NCBI GenBank assembly: GCA_946618265.1
Contig: CAMOLA010000003.1
Span: 19,694-83,693 of the forward strand
Reading direction: 5' to 3'
Source of the DNA: an uncultured Eggerthellaceae bacterium
GTDB taxonomy: Bacteria > Actinomycetota > Coriobacteriia > Coriobacteriales > Eggerthellaceae
DNA: 64,000 bases
Part shown: positions 51,597-60,066 of the stretch, one piece after another
Layout: every line of letters starts with the position of its first letter
Position numbering within the stretch: position 1 is the stretch's first letter
The notes under the pieces: generated by a model
What the model was told of the DNA's origin: nothing
Databases searched by the model: none
Seen by the model: the letters and a program-made list of their open reading frames with translations, nothing else
Made by a program: the position numbers and the translations under genes

Positions 51597-52850
51597 ATGG
51601 TCGACGGGGCTGATTACCGCAACCTGAACCGCCAGAAGCTCATGGCGTACTTCGAGGCGGGCGACAAGAGCACGCAGAAGTTCGGGTTCGAGCTCGAACA
51701 CGCCCTGCTGCACGAGGATGGATCGGCGGTCCGCTACTCGGAGCCGCGGGGCGTGCGCGACGTGCTCGAGCGGCTTTCCGCCGGATACGAGAGCAAGACG
51801 TTCGAGGGCGGCGAGCTCATCGGGATGCAGCGGGCTGGCGAGGCGATATCGATCGAGCCCGCAGGTCAGCTGGAAGTTTCCATCGGCCCGTGCTCGTCGG
51901 TGCACGAGATCGAGACGACGTACCGGGCATTCCGCAAGCGGCTCGACCCCATCCTCGCGGAATTTGGACTCGTCGCCCCCTTGTTCGGGTACAACCCCGC
52001 TTCCAAGGCGCGCGATTTGGAGCTCGTGCCCAAGTATCGCTACGAATGCATGACGAAGTTCCTCGGCGCGCAGGCCTACGAGGGCATCTGCATGATGCGC
52101 GGCACCGCATCGCTGCAGGTTTCCATCGATTTCGAGAGCGAATCCGATGCGCTGCGCAAGCTTCGCATAGCCCAGATCATCGCGCCAATCCTCGCGCTCG
52201 TCTGCGATAACTCACCTGTGTACGAAGGGGAGGACCGGAAGTTCAACATGGTTCGCACGGCGGTGTGGGCCGGCATGAACCAAGACCGCGTGGGCACGGT
52301 TCCCGGTTCGCTCGATGCAGGGTTCTCGTTCGCCGATTACGCAGATTACATCATGACGCGCGAGGCGATTCTTGTCCCCGACGAAGGCTCCGAGCATGGG
52401 TGGCGCTACGTTGCGGATCAGACGTTCGACGAGGTGTATGCGGACCGCGAGATGAGCGGGCGGGAAATCGAGCACGCGCTGTCGATGGTCTGGCCCGATG
52501 CGCGCCTGAAGAACTTCGTGGAGATCAGGCCGGCAGACGCCATGCCCATCGAATACTGCCTGTCCTACACGGCGCTCGTGCGCGCGCTGTTCTACGAGGG
52601 CAACCTCGGCAAGCTCGAGGAGCTTTTCGGCGGGGTGGACGAATCCGACGTCCACGACGCCAAAGCCCAGCTCATGGAGCGCGGATACGAGGCGACGGTG
52701 TACGGGCGTCCGGTCGCCGAGCTGGTGGATCGGCTGTTCGCTTTCGCTCACGAGACTGCGACCTCGGAGGGCTGCGCCTACCTCGAGCCCCTGTTCGAGC
52801 TCGCGAAGGCGCGGACCACGCTGGCCGAGCGCTATCTCGCGAACCGCTGA
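51597..52850 (+). CDS. gshA: Glutamate-cysteine ligase, GCS2 family
   Basis: This 417-aa enzyme joins L-glutamate and L-cysteine using ATP to give gamma-glutamylcysteine. The family blocks are visible: FGFELEHALLHEDGSA at the nucleotide site, EAISIEPAGQLEVSIGP, FGYNPASKARDLELVPKYRY, GTASLQVSIDFESE, and KNFVEIRPADAMPIEYCLSY. The ATG at 51597 follows AAGGGG by 8 bases. The GTG directly before it is an alternative. No glutathione synthetase is present in the window, so gamma-Glu-Cys itself, or a partner elsewhere, may be used. Confidence 0.9.
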   Translation: MVDGADYRNLNRQKLMAYFEAGDKSTQKFGFELEHALLHEDGSAVRYSEPRGVRDVLERLSAGYESKTFEGGELIGMQRAGEAISIEPAGQLEVSIGPCSSVHEIETTYRAFRKRLDPILAEFGLVAPLFGYNPASKARDLELVPKYRYECMTKFLGAQAYEGICMMRGTASLQVSIDFESESDALRKLRIAQIIAPILALVCDNSPVYEGEDRKFNMVRTAVWAGMNQDRVGTVPGSLDAGFSFADYADYIMTREAILVPDEGSEHGWRYVADQTFDEVYADREMSGREIEHALSMVWPDARLKNFVEIRPADAMPIEYCLSYTALVRALFYEGNLGKLEELFGGVDESDVHDAKAQLMERGYEATVYGRPVAELVDRLFAFAHETATSEGCAYLEPLFELAKARTTLAERYLANR

Positions 52851-52866
52851 GCGCGCGACGCCCGAG

Positions 52867-52897
52867 ACCTGACACTTCGTCGGTGTCCCTGTCAGGT
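52867..52897. repeat. ACCTGACA palindrome (copy 2)
   Basis: ACCTGACAC and GTGTCCCTGTCAGGT form an imperfect 31-base inverted repeat 14 bases after the gshA stop. It matches the sequence at 32910-32935 in the opposite orientation. Confidence 0.65.
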
Positions 52898-53045
52898 TGC
52901 TATTCGGGATGACGTACTCGGAACGCCCCTTTTGACAGCGCCCTCAAAGGAGGCGCGTTTTCATTCGCCGGGGAATGAATCGCAAGGACGGCTCTTCCGA
53001 CCCGTTCGGATCGTCTGCGCGATAAAGCCGCATCCTCCTTAGCAG

Positions 53046-53245
53046 CCGTGCATTTCCCGCGATTTCTGCCAGACGATGCATTTCGTGGTTGGAATGCGGC
53101 TAAATGTACGATTTCCAGCCTGCAAGGACGTGGTTTTTCGTACATTTAGCCGCATTCCTGCCAGTCAATCGTACATTTACCCTTATTCCTACCACGAAAA
53201 ACGAGATTGGCGGTTTCCGGGGGAAATGTACGAAATGCACGAGCC
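53046..53245. repeat. Cluster of inverted AAATGTACGA repeats
   Basis: A perfect 21-base inverted repeat (GGAATGCGGCTAAATGTACG plus A, 53091-53111 and 53138-53158) is followed by a third related arm (53168-53198, TACATTTACCCTTATTCC region) that also matches the left arm with its TTCGTGGT flank. A partial forward copy lies at 53222. The sequence is non-coding. The arrangement of one forward and two reverse arms recalls the foldback at 27905-28175. Confidence 0.75.
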
Positions 53246-53264
53246 AGCCAATCCGTCTCTGGCG

Positions 53265-53424
53265 GGGCGAGGGCACAGGGCGTTCCCGTCTCGCCAGGCA
53301 ATCGCGGTCGGGCGCCCCCATCGCGTACGGCAATCGCGTTCGGGCGTCCCATTCGCGCTCGGCAATCGCGGTTGGGCATTCCTGTCGTGTTTGGCAATCG
53401 CGGTCGGGCGGGACGTCGTTTCCA
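53265..53424. repeat. 32-bp tandem repeat array, four to five units
   Basis: GGCAATCGCGGTCGGGCG-like units begin at 53297, 53329, 53361 and 53393, exactly 32 bp apart, with a degenerate unit before them. About 18 bases per unit are conserved and the rest are diverged. The period is not a multiple of three, so it is not a coding repeat. It lies ~140 bp before the DUF1015 gene. Confidence 0.85.
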
Positions 53425-53564
53425 CGCGGTGAATTTGCGTTGCTCTTCAGAAATGCGGTGCGAGGGTTCGAGGGGCGTGCTGTATGATGGACAATCGAAA
53501 GAGAGGCGAGGGTCGCGAACGCGCTCGAGGGCGTTTCGGCCCGGTGAATAGAGGAGATTCCGAA

Positions 53565-54857
53565 ATGACGCACATCAGGCCGTTCAAGGCAATCCGTCCC
53601 ACAGCAGATGCCGCGCCCGCCATCGCGGCGTTGCCCTATGACGTGCAGAACGTCGAGGAGGCCCGTCGCATCGTGGCGGCAAACCCGCAGTCGTTTCTAG
53701 CCATCGACGAGCCCGTGGTGAACTTCCCCGAGGGAACCGACCCGTTCGACTTGCTCGTCTACCTGAAGGCGGGCGCCATGCTGCGCGACATGAAGACGCG
53801 TGGGGCCTATGTGTCCGATTCCGACGAGTCGTTCTACCTCTACGAGCTCACGATGGACGGCCGCGTGCAAAACGGCCTCGTCGGATGCGTGGCCATCGAC
53901 GATTACCTCAACGGCATCGTCAAGGAGCACGAAAGCACGCGCGTCGACAAGGAGGTCGACCGCATCAACCACGTGCGCGGCTGCGAGGCCCAGACCGGCC
54001 CGATATTCCTGGCATACCATTACGACGAGAAGCTCGCGGCCATATACGAGGAGACCAAGCAGGGCGACCCGATATTCGATTTCACGGCCGATGACGGCGT
54101 GCGCCACCGCGGGTTCGTCGTGCCGACGCGCTGCATCGAGCTCGTGCGCCACCGTTTCGAGGAGCTCGGCCGTGTCTACATCGCCGACGGGCACCATCGC
54201 GTCGCCGCCGCCGCAGAGGTGGCCAAGGCCCGCCGCGTGGCGCGCGGGTCGCAGGAGCCCACCGAGGAATCCGATTACTTCCTGGCCGTCCTGTTCGCCG
54301 ACACCGAGCTCAAGATCTGGCCGTACGAGCGCGTGGTCAAGGACCTCAACGGCCTGACGGAAGAGGAGTTCATCGGCGAGCTGCGCGCCCGCTTCGAAGT
54401 CGAGGAGATCGTCGCGCCGGAATTCGGGTGCGAGCCGTTCTCGATTCTCGGCGCAAACGACCCGGCTGCAGCTGAGGAGCTCGTCAAGCCGCACGAGCTG
54501 GGCGAGTTCTGCACGTTCGTCGGCGGCCGTTGGTACCGTTGTCAGATCGACGTGTCCGACGTGCCCGACGATCCGGTCGAGAGCCTCGAAGCCGAAATGC
54601 TGCAACGCCAGCTGTTCGGGCCTGTGCTCGGCATAGCCGACCCGCGCCGTAGCCCGCGCATCGATTTCGTCGGAGGCATCAGGGGCTTGGGCGAGCTCGA
54701 GCGCAGGTGCGCCGAAGACTGCGCTGCCGCATTCGCGCTTTCGCCCACGAGCATCGCCGAGCTGTTCGCCGTGGCGGATGCCGGGTTGCTCATGCCGCCG
54801 AAGTCCACGTGGTTCGAACCCAAGCTTCGCAGCGGCCTGTTCATTCACGAAATCTAG
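53565..54857 (+). CDS. DUF1015 family protein
   Basis: This 430-aa cytoplasmic protein shows the DUF1015 hallmarks: MTHIRPFKAIRP at the N-terminus, ALPYDVQNVEEARRIVAANP, and the central YIADGHHRVAAAAEVAKARR. The DGHHR motif resembles the catalytic motif of ParB/sulfiredoxin-fold proteins such as the free-serine kinase SerK, so a kinase-like or nucleotide-binding role is possible but unproven. The ATG at 53565 has AGGAG 9 bases upstream. A longer in-frame start at 53484 is less likely. It is transcribed alone between two repeat-rich gaps. Confidence 0.9.
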   Translation: MTHIRPFKAIRPTADAAPAIAALPYDVQNVEEARRIVAANPQSFLAIDEPVVNFPEGTDPFDLLVYLKAGAMLRDMKTRGAYVSDSDESFYLYELTMDGRVQNGLVGCVAIDDYLNGIVKEHESTRVDKEVDRINHVRGCEAQTGPIFLAYHYDEKLAAIYEETKQGDPIFDFTADDGVRHRGFVVPTRCIELVRHRFEELGRVYIADGHHRVAAAAEVAKARRVARGSQEPTEESDYFLAVLFADTELKIWPYERVVKDLNGLTEEEFIGELRARFEVEEIVAPEFGCEPFSILGANDPAAAEELVKPHELGEFCTFVGGRWYRCQIDVSDVPDDPVESLEAEMLQRQLFGPVLGIADPRRSPRIDFVGGIRGLGELERRCAEDCAAAFALSPTSIAELFAVADAGLLMPPKSTWFEPKLRSGLFIHEI

Positions 54858-54906
54858 CGTTGCGTTCGTCTGTCTCGCGCGCTTGCGTGGGACAAGGAAA
54901 GCTTGC

Positions 54907-54947
54907 CTTGTTATACATTTGGGGACTGTCCCCAAATGTATAACAAG
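54907..54947. repeat. Perfect 20-bp palindrome, GGGGACTGTCCCC core
   Basis: Exact 20-base arms (CTTGTTATACATTTGGGGAC) surround one T. It is the longest member of the GGACNGTCC family here and shares ACATTTGGGGAC with the copy at 29808. Confidence 0.9.
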
Positions 54948-54974
54948 ATACGTTACCTCTGAGGTACTGTATCA
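54948..54974. repeat. TACCTCTGAGGTA palindrome, diverged
   Basis: GATACGTTACCTC and GAGGTACTGTATC pair with two mismatches. It abuts the preceding palindrome directly and is related to the perfect copy at 45719-45753. Confidence 0.75.
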
Positions 54975-55046
54975 TCGCCAGTCGCATATTGCCGCAAACA
55001 GTCCTTTAGGGGGCCAGTTCGCTCGTTTTCGTTGCTATTTGGTGCG

Positions 55047-55077
55047 CTCGTGAGATAATACTGAACATTATCACGAG
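55047..55077. promoter_or_regulatory. Imperfect dyad in the nhaA promoter region
   Basis: CTCGTGAGATAAT and ATTATCACGAG are inverted repeats apart from a two-base insertion, about 35 bp before the nhaA start. GATAATACT in the dyad could be a -10 box. An operator role is inferred. Confidence 0.4.
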
Positions 55078-55110
55078 TGATTTGGTTAACGACCGAGCGA
55101 GGGGTGTTCT

Positions 55111-56826
55111 ATGGCTCAGCACGATTTCGCGAAGCTTGACGAGGACCGTGACAAAACAGCCGTGCATGACGGCGACGGCGCTTTGGAATTCGAGGAAGCG
55201 CCTTTGCCCGTTGCGTCGGGCGACGAGGAAGAGGACGAGGAGGAGCTGAAGGCGCGCATCCGCGAGCGGGCCGTCGGCGTGTACAACGAGGAATCGCGCG
55301 CGAACCAGCTGCGTTTCAGCAAGCTGATCCAGCTTGGGTATTCGTCTACCAAGGCGGCCGCCCTCATGCTCGTGGCGGCCATCGTGGCGCTCGTCATCGC
55401 GAACACGGGCCTGTACGAGCCGTTCCTCGAAATCATCGAGACCGAATTCGGCTTCATCGTGGGCGAGACGCATGCCGCCATGTCGTTCGCCGAGATCATC
55501 AACGACATATTCATGGCGATCTTCTTCCTGCTCGTGGGCCTCGAGATCAAGTACGAGATGACCGCCGGCGAGCTCACCAACATACGCCAGGCGCTCTTGC
55601 CCATCATCGCGGCATGCGGCGGCGTGCTGGCGCCCATCGTCATCTACTCCCTCTTCAACTTCGGGAGCCCCGACAGCAATCATGGCTGGGGCGTGCCGAC
55701 CGCGACCGACATCGCGTTTGCGCTCGGCATTTTGGCCCTGCTCGGCAACCGCGTGCCGAACGGCGTGCGCGTGTTCCTCTCCACGCTGGCCGTGGCTGAC
55801 GACATCATCGCGATCATCATCATCGCCATGTTCTACGGGCAGACGCCTTCGCTGTTCTGGCTGGGGTGCGCGGCGGGCGTTATGGTCGTGCTCGTCATCC
55901 TCAACCGCGCGCACGTCTACACGCTCATACCGTACCTGCTGATCGGCGTCGTGCTGTGGTATTGCGTGTTCATGTCGGGCGTCCATTCCACCATCGCCGG
56001 CGTGCTGTTGGCGTTCACGATCCCGTCCGGGTCGCGCGTCAACCTGCGCAATTTCATCAAGTGGTCCGGAACGGCGGTTGCCCAGGTCAACGAATCGTAC
56101 CAGCCCGAGTTGCCCGTTTCGGCCCAGGGCGGCTACCTCGAGAGCGTCCATCAGATCTCGCGCATCTCGCGCCAGGTCATTCCTCCCGCGACCCGTTTGG
56201 AGCGCAAGCTGTATCCGTGGGTGTATTTCGGCATCTTGCCGCTGTTCGCCCTGACTAACGCCGACGTTTCGTTCCTCGGGGGCGATTTGGGCGCCATGGT
56301 CACGAGCCCCGTGTTCTTCGGCGTGTTCTTCGGTTTGCTGTTGGGCAAGCCGATCGGCATCATGCTGTTCAGCTTCATCGTGATCAAGGTCAAGCTCGCA
56401 TCGCTGCCCGAGAACGTCAACTGGATTCACATGCTCGGGTCCGCCATCCTCGGCGGCGTCGGATTCACCATGGCCATCTTCGTGGCCAACTTGGCGTTCC
56501 CGTCGCATCCGGAGCTCATCACCAACGCGAAGGTCGCCATCTTGTCCGCTTCGACGCTCGCGGGCGTCATCGGATTCGTGTTCCTGTACCTGCAGGCCAA
56601 GGCTGCGCATGCGAGGGGCGTGTCCTATCTGACCACGACGGCCGGTTCTGCCGATCGCCAGACCGCCGGCGCCGAGGCCGCCAGCAAGTCGCGTGAGCTG
56701 CTCGACCAGATCGAGAGCCCGCTCATCCGCAGCGAGATCGAGGCCGCCCAGAAGGAGAAGCCGGGCATCGCGACCGAGGTCGTCGTCGAGCTCGGGCCCG
56801 ACGGTACGCGCTCCGACGACGCGTAA
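55111..56826 (+). CDS. nhaA: Na+/H+ antiporter NhaA
   Basis: This 571-aa protein expels Na+ in exchange for H+, keeping cytoplasmic pH and sodium in range. The fold has about 12 helices. The cation-site residues are in TATDIAFALGILALLGN and AVADDIIAIIIIA (the paired Asp), and GLEIKYEMTAGELTN and GVGFTMAIFVANLAF are typical. Both termini are extended: ~75 charged residues at the N-terminus (DEEEDEEELKARIRER) and ~55 at the C-terminus, making it longer than the ~390-aa enteric protein. The ATG at 55111 has GAGGGG upstream. Its Na+ gradient could power the NSS symporter encoded at 28-29.7 kb. Confidence 0.96.
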   Translation: MAQHDFAKLDEDRDKTAVHDGDGALEFEEAPLPVASGDEEEDEEELKARIRERAVGVYNEESRANQLRFSKLIQLGYSSTKAAALMLVAAIVALVIANTGLYEPFLEIIETEFGFIVGETHAAMSFAEIINDIFMAIFFLLVGLEIKYEMTAGELTNIRQALLPIIAACGGVLAPIVIYSLFNFGSPDSNHGWGVPTATDIAFALGILALLGNRVPNGVRVFLSTLAVADDIIAIIIIAMFYGQTPSLFWLGCAAGVMVVLVILNRAHVYTLIPYLLIGVVLWYCVFMSGVHSTIAGVLLAFTIPSGSRVNLRNFIKWSGTAVAQVNESYQPELPVSAQGGYLESVHQISRISRQVIPPATRLERKLYPWVYFGILPLFALTNADVSFLGGDLGAMVTSPVFFGVFFGLLLGKPIGIMLFSFIVIKVKLASLPENVNWIHMLGSAILGGVGFTMAIFVANLAFPSHPELITNAKVAILSASTLAGVIGFVFLYLQAKAAHARGVSYLTTTAGSADRQTAGAEAASKSRELLDQIESPLIRSEIEAAQKEKPGIATEVVVELGPDGTRSDDA

Positions 56827-56868
56827 CGGGTCAAGCAGTCAGGTCCGCTGACCCATTTCGGACAAAAG

Positions 56869-56902
56869 ACGGCCGGCCGCGACGTTCGTCGCAGCCGGCC
56901 GT
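56869..56902. terminator. Bidirectional terminator between nhaA and the MoaE-like gene
   Basis: ACGGCCGGCCGCGAC and its near complement pair around GTTC with one bulge, followed by TTT. It lies between convergent genes. Confidence 0.75.
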
Positions 56903-56951
56903 TTCCGTTGAAAAACGAGCTGAGCAACCAGATTCGTCGTTCCAGTCGGCC

Positions 56952-57347
56952 TTACGAGACGTAGACTTCCTTTTCGACGACGAGCTCGTTCTTGATTTTG
57001 CCGACGAGCTTCTGGAGCGCGTCGATGCAGCGCGGGCGGATGTCCGCGCCGATCATCACGTACATGATGGATTCGCCGACGTTGAGGACGCCCTCGTTGA
57101 GCCAGACCTTCACGAAGTACACGCCGTCCCAGGTCAGCGCCTCGGCGATAGCGGCTTCAACGCCTTCGGCATCATAGCTGAAATCAACCTGCGCAACGGG
57201 CGGTTTCTCCTGGCCCTCGCGCACCTGCGCCTTGGCCGTGGCGCGCACGATGCCGTTGTGCACGAGGAACATGCCGCATTGGTCAGCGTTTTCGCTCGCC
57301 TTGCCTTCGGCGAGCCATTCGTCCATGGAGGGTTCGGGTTTTGCCAT
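56952..57347 (-). CDS. MoaE-like molybdopterin synthase large-subunit homologue
   Basis: This 131-aa protein has the order of MoaE elements: CGMFLVHNGIVRA (matching the GAVV-x-GxVR start), VKVWLNEGVLNVGESIMYVM (matching the HRxGxLxxGD block), ADIRPRCIDALQKLVGKIKN, and a final EKEVY with two conserved Lys around it. In full molybdopterin synthase, MoaE holds the active site and MoaD supplies sulphur. This copy is short and has an unusual N-terminal 25 residues, so a divergent role is possible. The ATG at 57347 has AAGGA 9 bases upstream. No MoaD is adjacent. Confidence 0.75.
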   Translation of the reverse strand: MAKPEPSMDEWLAEGKASENADQCGMFLVHNGIVRATAKAQVREGQEKPPVAQVDFSYDAEGVEAAIAEALTWDGVYFVKVWLNEGVLNVGESIMYVMIGADIRPRCIDALQKLVGKIKNELVVEKEVYVS

Positions 57348-57377
57348 CTCATCGTTCCTTTCTCTTGTGACTGCGTC

Positions 57378-57383
57378 ATTATA
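57378..57383 (-). promoter_or_regulatory. Likely -10 box of the MoaE-like gene
   Basis: The minus strand reads TATAAT preceded by GAG, 31 bases before the start codon. The -35 region is weak. Confidence 0.5.
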
Positions 57384-57499
57384 CTCCAACATGTGCAAAA
57401 ACTTTCATAGTGACGACGTGAGCTGGGTGCTACGATAGGGCGAAGAATCGCGGCGCGAATGCGATGGCCGCATAGGCGAGCGCTTGGGAAAGGGGAGGC

Positions 57500-58108
57500 A
57501 TGGGAGCCGGGAATGGACGGGAAAACGGGAGCGGCGCCCACGGCGTCGACAAGCAGGCCCTGCGCGCCAAGATGCGCGCCGTGCGTGACTCGCTTGGCGT
57601 TGACGGTCGGGCTAGCGCAGATGCGGCGATCGCGGCGAAGGTGTGCGCCAATTCCGCTTACCTGGCGGCAGATGCCGTGTTCGCGTATCTGTCGGTCGGC
57701 GCGGAGGTCGACACGCGGGCGATAATCCGCGATGCATGGTCGCGCGGCAAGCTGGTGGCCGTGCCGCGTTGCGTGCCGGGCACGAACCTGATGGAGTGGT
57801 ATCGCATCGACGATTTCGAAGGCCTCGAGCGCAGCTCGTTCGGCATCGACGAGCCCCCCGCTGACCCGTCGCGCCTCGTGGCCGTGCCGGGTCCCGCAGA
57901 CCCGGCGCCGAGCGCGGTTGCAATCGTTCCCGGGTACTCGTTCGACGCGCAAGGGTACCGGCTCGGGTATGGCGGCGGCTTCTACGACGTGTTTCTGCCG
58001 ACGTTCGGGGGCGCCTCGATCGGCCTGTGCCGGATCGCGCAGATGAGCGAAGCGCCGTTACCCCGATTCGAGACCGACGTGGCGGTCGATTGCGTCGTGA
58101 CGGGATAA
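57500..58108 (+). CDS. 5-formyltetrahydrofolate cyclo-ligase
   Basis: This 202-aa enzyme converts 5-formyl-THF to 5,10-methenyl-THF with ATP, recycling a stored folate form. The family signature is clear: KQALRAKMRAVRDSL at the N-terminus, FAYLSVGAEVDTRAII, VAVPRCV, and the nucleotide/folate site AIVPGYSFDAQGYRLGYGGG then FYD. AGGGGAGG lies 2-5 bases before the ATG at 57500, rather close. Downstream in-frame starts would remove conserved helices. The following lipoprotein gene begins 142 bp later. Confidence 0.92.
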   Translation: MGAGNGRENGSGAHGVDKQALRAKMRAVRDSLGVDGRASADAAIAAKVCANSAYLAADAVFAYLSVGAEVDTRAIIRDAWSRGKLVAVPRCVPGTNLMEWYRIDDFEGLERSSFGIDEPPADPSRLVAVPGPADPAPSAVAIVPGYSFDAQGYRLGYGGGFYDVFLPTFGGASIGLCRIAQMSEAPLPRFETDVAVDCVVTG

Positions 58109-58250
58109 ACGGCGGAAGCGTCGTTGCTGTACAATTGTTAGCTGAAAGCCGAAGGCGGAGGTTTCCGGAGCGATTGCCGGGGCCAAGCTGCCTCGCGTTG
58201 ACAACGCATGCGGTGATTGCGCATTCCCGAGCTTCATAAAGGATTTGCAG

Positions 58251-59483
58251 GTGAACAGGTTTCGTGTAGGCGGTCGCGGCCGTCTTGGGTCGCGTTTGCG
58301 CGCGGGCGTCCTGCTGGCGTTCGCGCTCTGCATCGCGTCGCTCATGATGGCGTCTTGCGCCGTGGGTCCGTCGGGCGATGACGTCTGGAGCGGTCGGGTG
58401 ACGCATGTGGAAGGCTCGGTCGGAAACGCTGCGCCCGATGGGTCCGTGCAAGATTCCGCTTCCGACATCGCGGCTGGTTCCAACGAAGCGCCTGCGCCCT
58501 CCGAATCGCTCGGCAGCTCGTCGGGGGAGGCCGCGCAGGTCGATGCGGCCGTGTATCCGACGGGGTGGCTCGCGGTCGAGGAATCGGGCGTGCCTGCGGG
58601 CACGGCCGTCCAGGTCCTGTACACGCCGAAACTTGCGGCCTCAGGGCGCGTGGATGGCGAGCAAGTTCCAAAAGACCAGGACGAGTCGATGCGGGCGTCA
58701 TGGGATTTCTCCTACGAGGACCGCGCCGTCGTGTCGTACGGGAGCAAGGTCGTTCCGGTCGATCCCGATGCCTTGTTGGTGAACGTGCCCGATTTCCTGC
58801 CCGATGCGGTGTGCGATATCGTGTATTCGTACGCGGCGACCAGCAGGTGCGCAGGCGAGCCGATCGCCGGCGTGACCGATCGGCGCATCGAGGGATACGC
58901 CGATGGGATGCAACGCAGCGCTTACTGGGGCGAGGACCGCTACGTCGTGCCATGCGCGTACGGCACGGCCGTCAAGCTCGCCGGCGTCTCGGAGGCGCTT
59001 GCAAACCAGGGATGGCGGCTGCTCGTCTATGACGCATATCGGCCGATGCGCGCGCAGCTGCAGATGTCCGATGCGTTCGAAGCTGCGTACCAGGAAAACG
59101 AGGTCATCCAAGCGTCTCTTGGGGACTGGCCGATCGGGTGGTACGTTGCATCGGGGTCCTCAGGGCATAATTTCGGGACCGATGTCGACGTCGGGCTGTG
59201 CGACGAGTCGGGGAGGCCCGTCGAGATGCCGTCCGCCTTCGATGCGTTCGACGAATCCGGCCATCTGACGGACAGTCCCATGGCATCTGGCGATATCCAG
59301 CCCGAGAATTATTGCGAGGCGGTTCGTGCGAACGACGCGTGCCTCGCGCTTCACCGGGCCTTTTGCGGCGCGGGCTTCTCCGAGCTCGCCAGCGAGTGGT
59401 GGCATTTCGCCGACGAGGAAACCGAATCGGCCGTGCGCGCGATAGCGGGCGATGACGGGCTCGACTTCGTCGCGGAATTGTAA
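58251..59483 (+). CDS. VanX/VanY-like D-Ala-D-Ala peptidase lipoprotein
   Basis: This 410-aa exported lipoprotein has the lipobox LMMASC after AGVLLAFALCIAS. A disordered Ser/Ala/Glu linker and an unassigned middle domain come before the C-terminal M15-type metallopeptidase. That domain shows YDAYRPMRAQLQM, SGHNFGTDVDVGL (His and Asp zinc ligands in the SxHxxGxxxD motif) and ASEWWHF (ExxWH with the catalytic Glu and last His). Such enzymes trim D-Ala-containing peptides in the wall. Its placement outside the cell points to peptidoglycan turnover rather than vancomycin resistance. The GTG at 58251 has AAAGGA 7 bases upstream and is better than TTG 58245. Confidence 0.88.
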   Translation: MNRFRVGGRGRLGSRLRAGVLLAFALCIASLMMASCAVGPSGDDVWSGRVTHVEGSVGNAAPDGSVQDSASDIAAGSNEAPAPSESLGSSSGEAAQVDAAVYPTGWLAVEESGVPAGTAVQVLYTPKLAASGRVDGEQVPKDQDESMRASWDFSYEDRAVVSYGSKVVPVDPDALLVNVPDFLPDAVCDIVYSYAATSRCAGEPIAGVTDRRIEGYADGMQRSAYWGEDRYVVPCAYGTAVKLAGVSEALANQGWRLLVYDAYRPMRAQLQMSDAFEAAYQENEVIQASLGDWPIGWYVASGSSGHNFGTDVDVGLCDESGRPVEMPSAFDAFDESGHLTDSPMASGDIQPENYCEAVRANDACLALHRAFCGAGFSELASEWWHFADEETESAVRAIAGDDGLDFVAEL

Positions 59484-59585
59484 CGGGGTGTCTACCAGCT
59501 AGCCGATGACGGAGCCAAACGCGAAACGGCCATTCGGGGCGTTTCGTTTCTGACCTAAGTTGCTTGCGTACGAGAGGAGCGAACC

Positions 59586-60017
59586 ATGATCTACACGCCA
59601 TTGACGAAGAAGGCGCTCGCGATGTGCTTCGAGGCCCATCGCGACCAAGTCGACAAATCGGGCTTGCCGTACGTGTTCCATCCTTTCCACTTGGCAGAGC
59701 AGATGGACGACGAAGCGTCCGTATGTGTCGCCCTGTTGCATGACGTGATGGAGGACACCGATTACACGGTCGATGATATTCGCGTCCTCGGCATGCCTGC
59801 TGCCGTGATAGAGGCGCTCCTCTTGCTGACGCACGATGCGTCGGAGCCGTATCTCGATTACGTCGCCCGCGTGGCCCGAAACCCGCTTGCCGCCAAGGTC
59901 AAGCGCGCCGATCTTCGGCATAATTCCGACCTCTCGCGGCTCGACGAGGTTACGGACCTCGATCGGGCGCGCGTCGAGAAGTACCAGAAGGCCCTCGCCA
60001 TCATCGACCGGGGCTGA
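59586..60017 (+). CDS. Small HD-domain protein, (p)ppGpp hydrolase-like
   Basis: This 143-aa stand-alone HD phosphohydrolase has YVFHPFHLAEQM (first His), VALLHDVMEDTDYT (the HDxxED motif) and VKRADLRHNSDL (late Asp), the pattern of the hydrolase half of RelA/SpoT and of small alarmone hydrolases. It would remove pyrophosphate from (p)ppGpp with Mn2+. No synthetase domain is attached. AGGAG lies 7 bases before the ATG at 59586. Substrate assignment rests on motif pattern and length. Confidence 0.85.
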   Translation: MIYTPLTKKALAMCFEAHRDQVDKSGLPYVFHPFHLAEQMDDEASVCVALLHDVMEDTDYTVDDIRVLGMPAAVIEALLLLTHDASEPYLDYVARVARNPLAAKVKRADLRHNSDLSRLDEVTDLDRARVEKYQKALAIIDRG

Positions 60018-60066
60018 GGGCGGCATATAGTACAATTTCCCCATCAGCGAGACTAAGGAGGCCGCT

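Noticed and set aside
53265..53424. CRISPR array
   Set aside because: The period is 32 bp in total with only ~18 conserved bases, leaving no room for normal 30-bp spacers. The variable parts are drifted copies of each other, and no cas genes are present.
58251..59483. Vancomycin resistance gene vanX
   Set aside because: The motifs are VanX/VanY-like, but the protein is a lipoprotein outside the cell with an extra domain and no vanH, vanA, vanR or vanS neighbours, so a wall-turnover peptidase is more likely.
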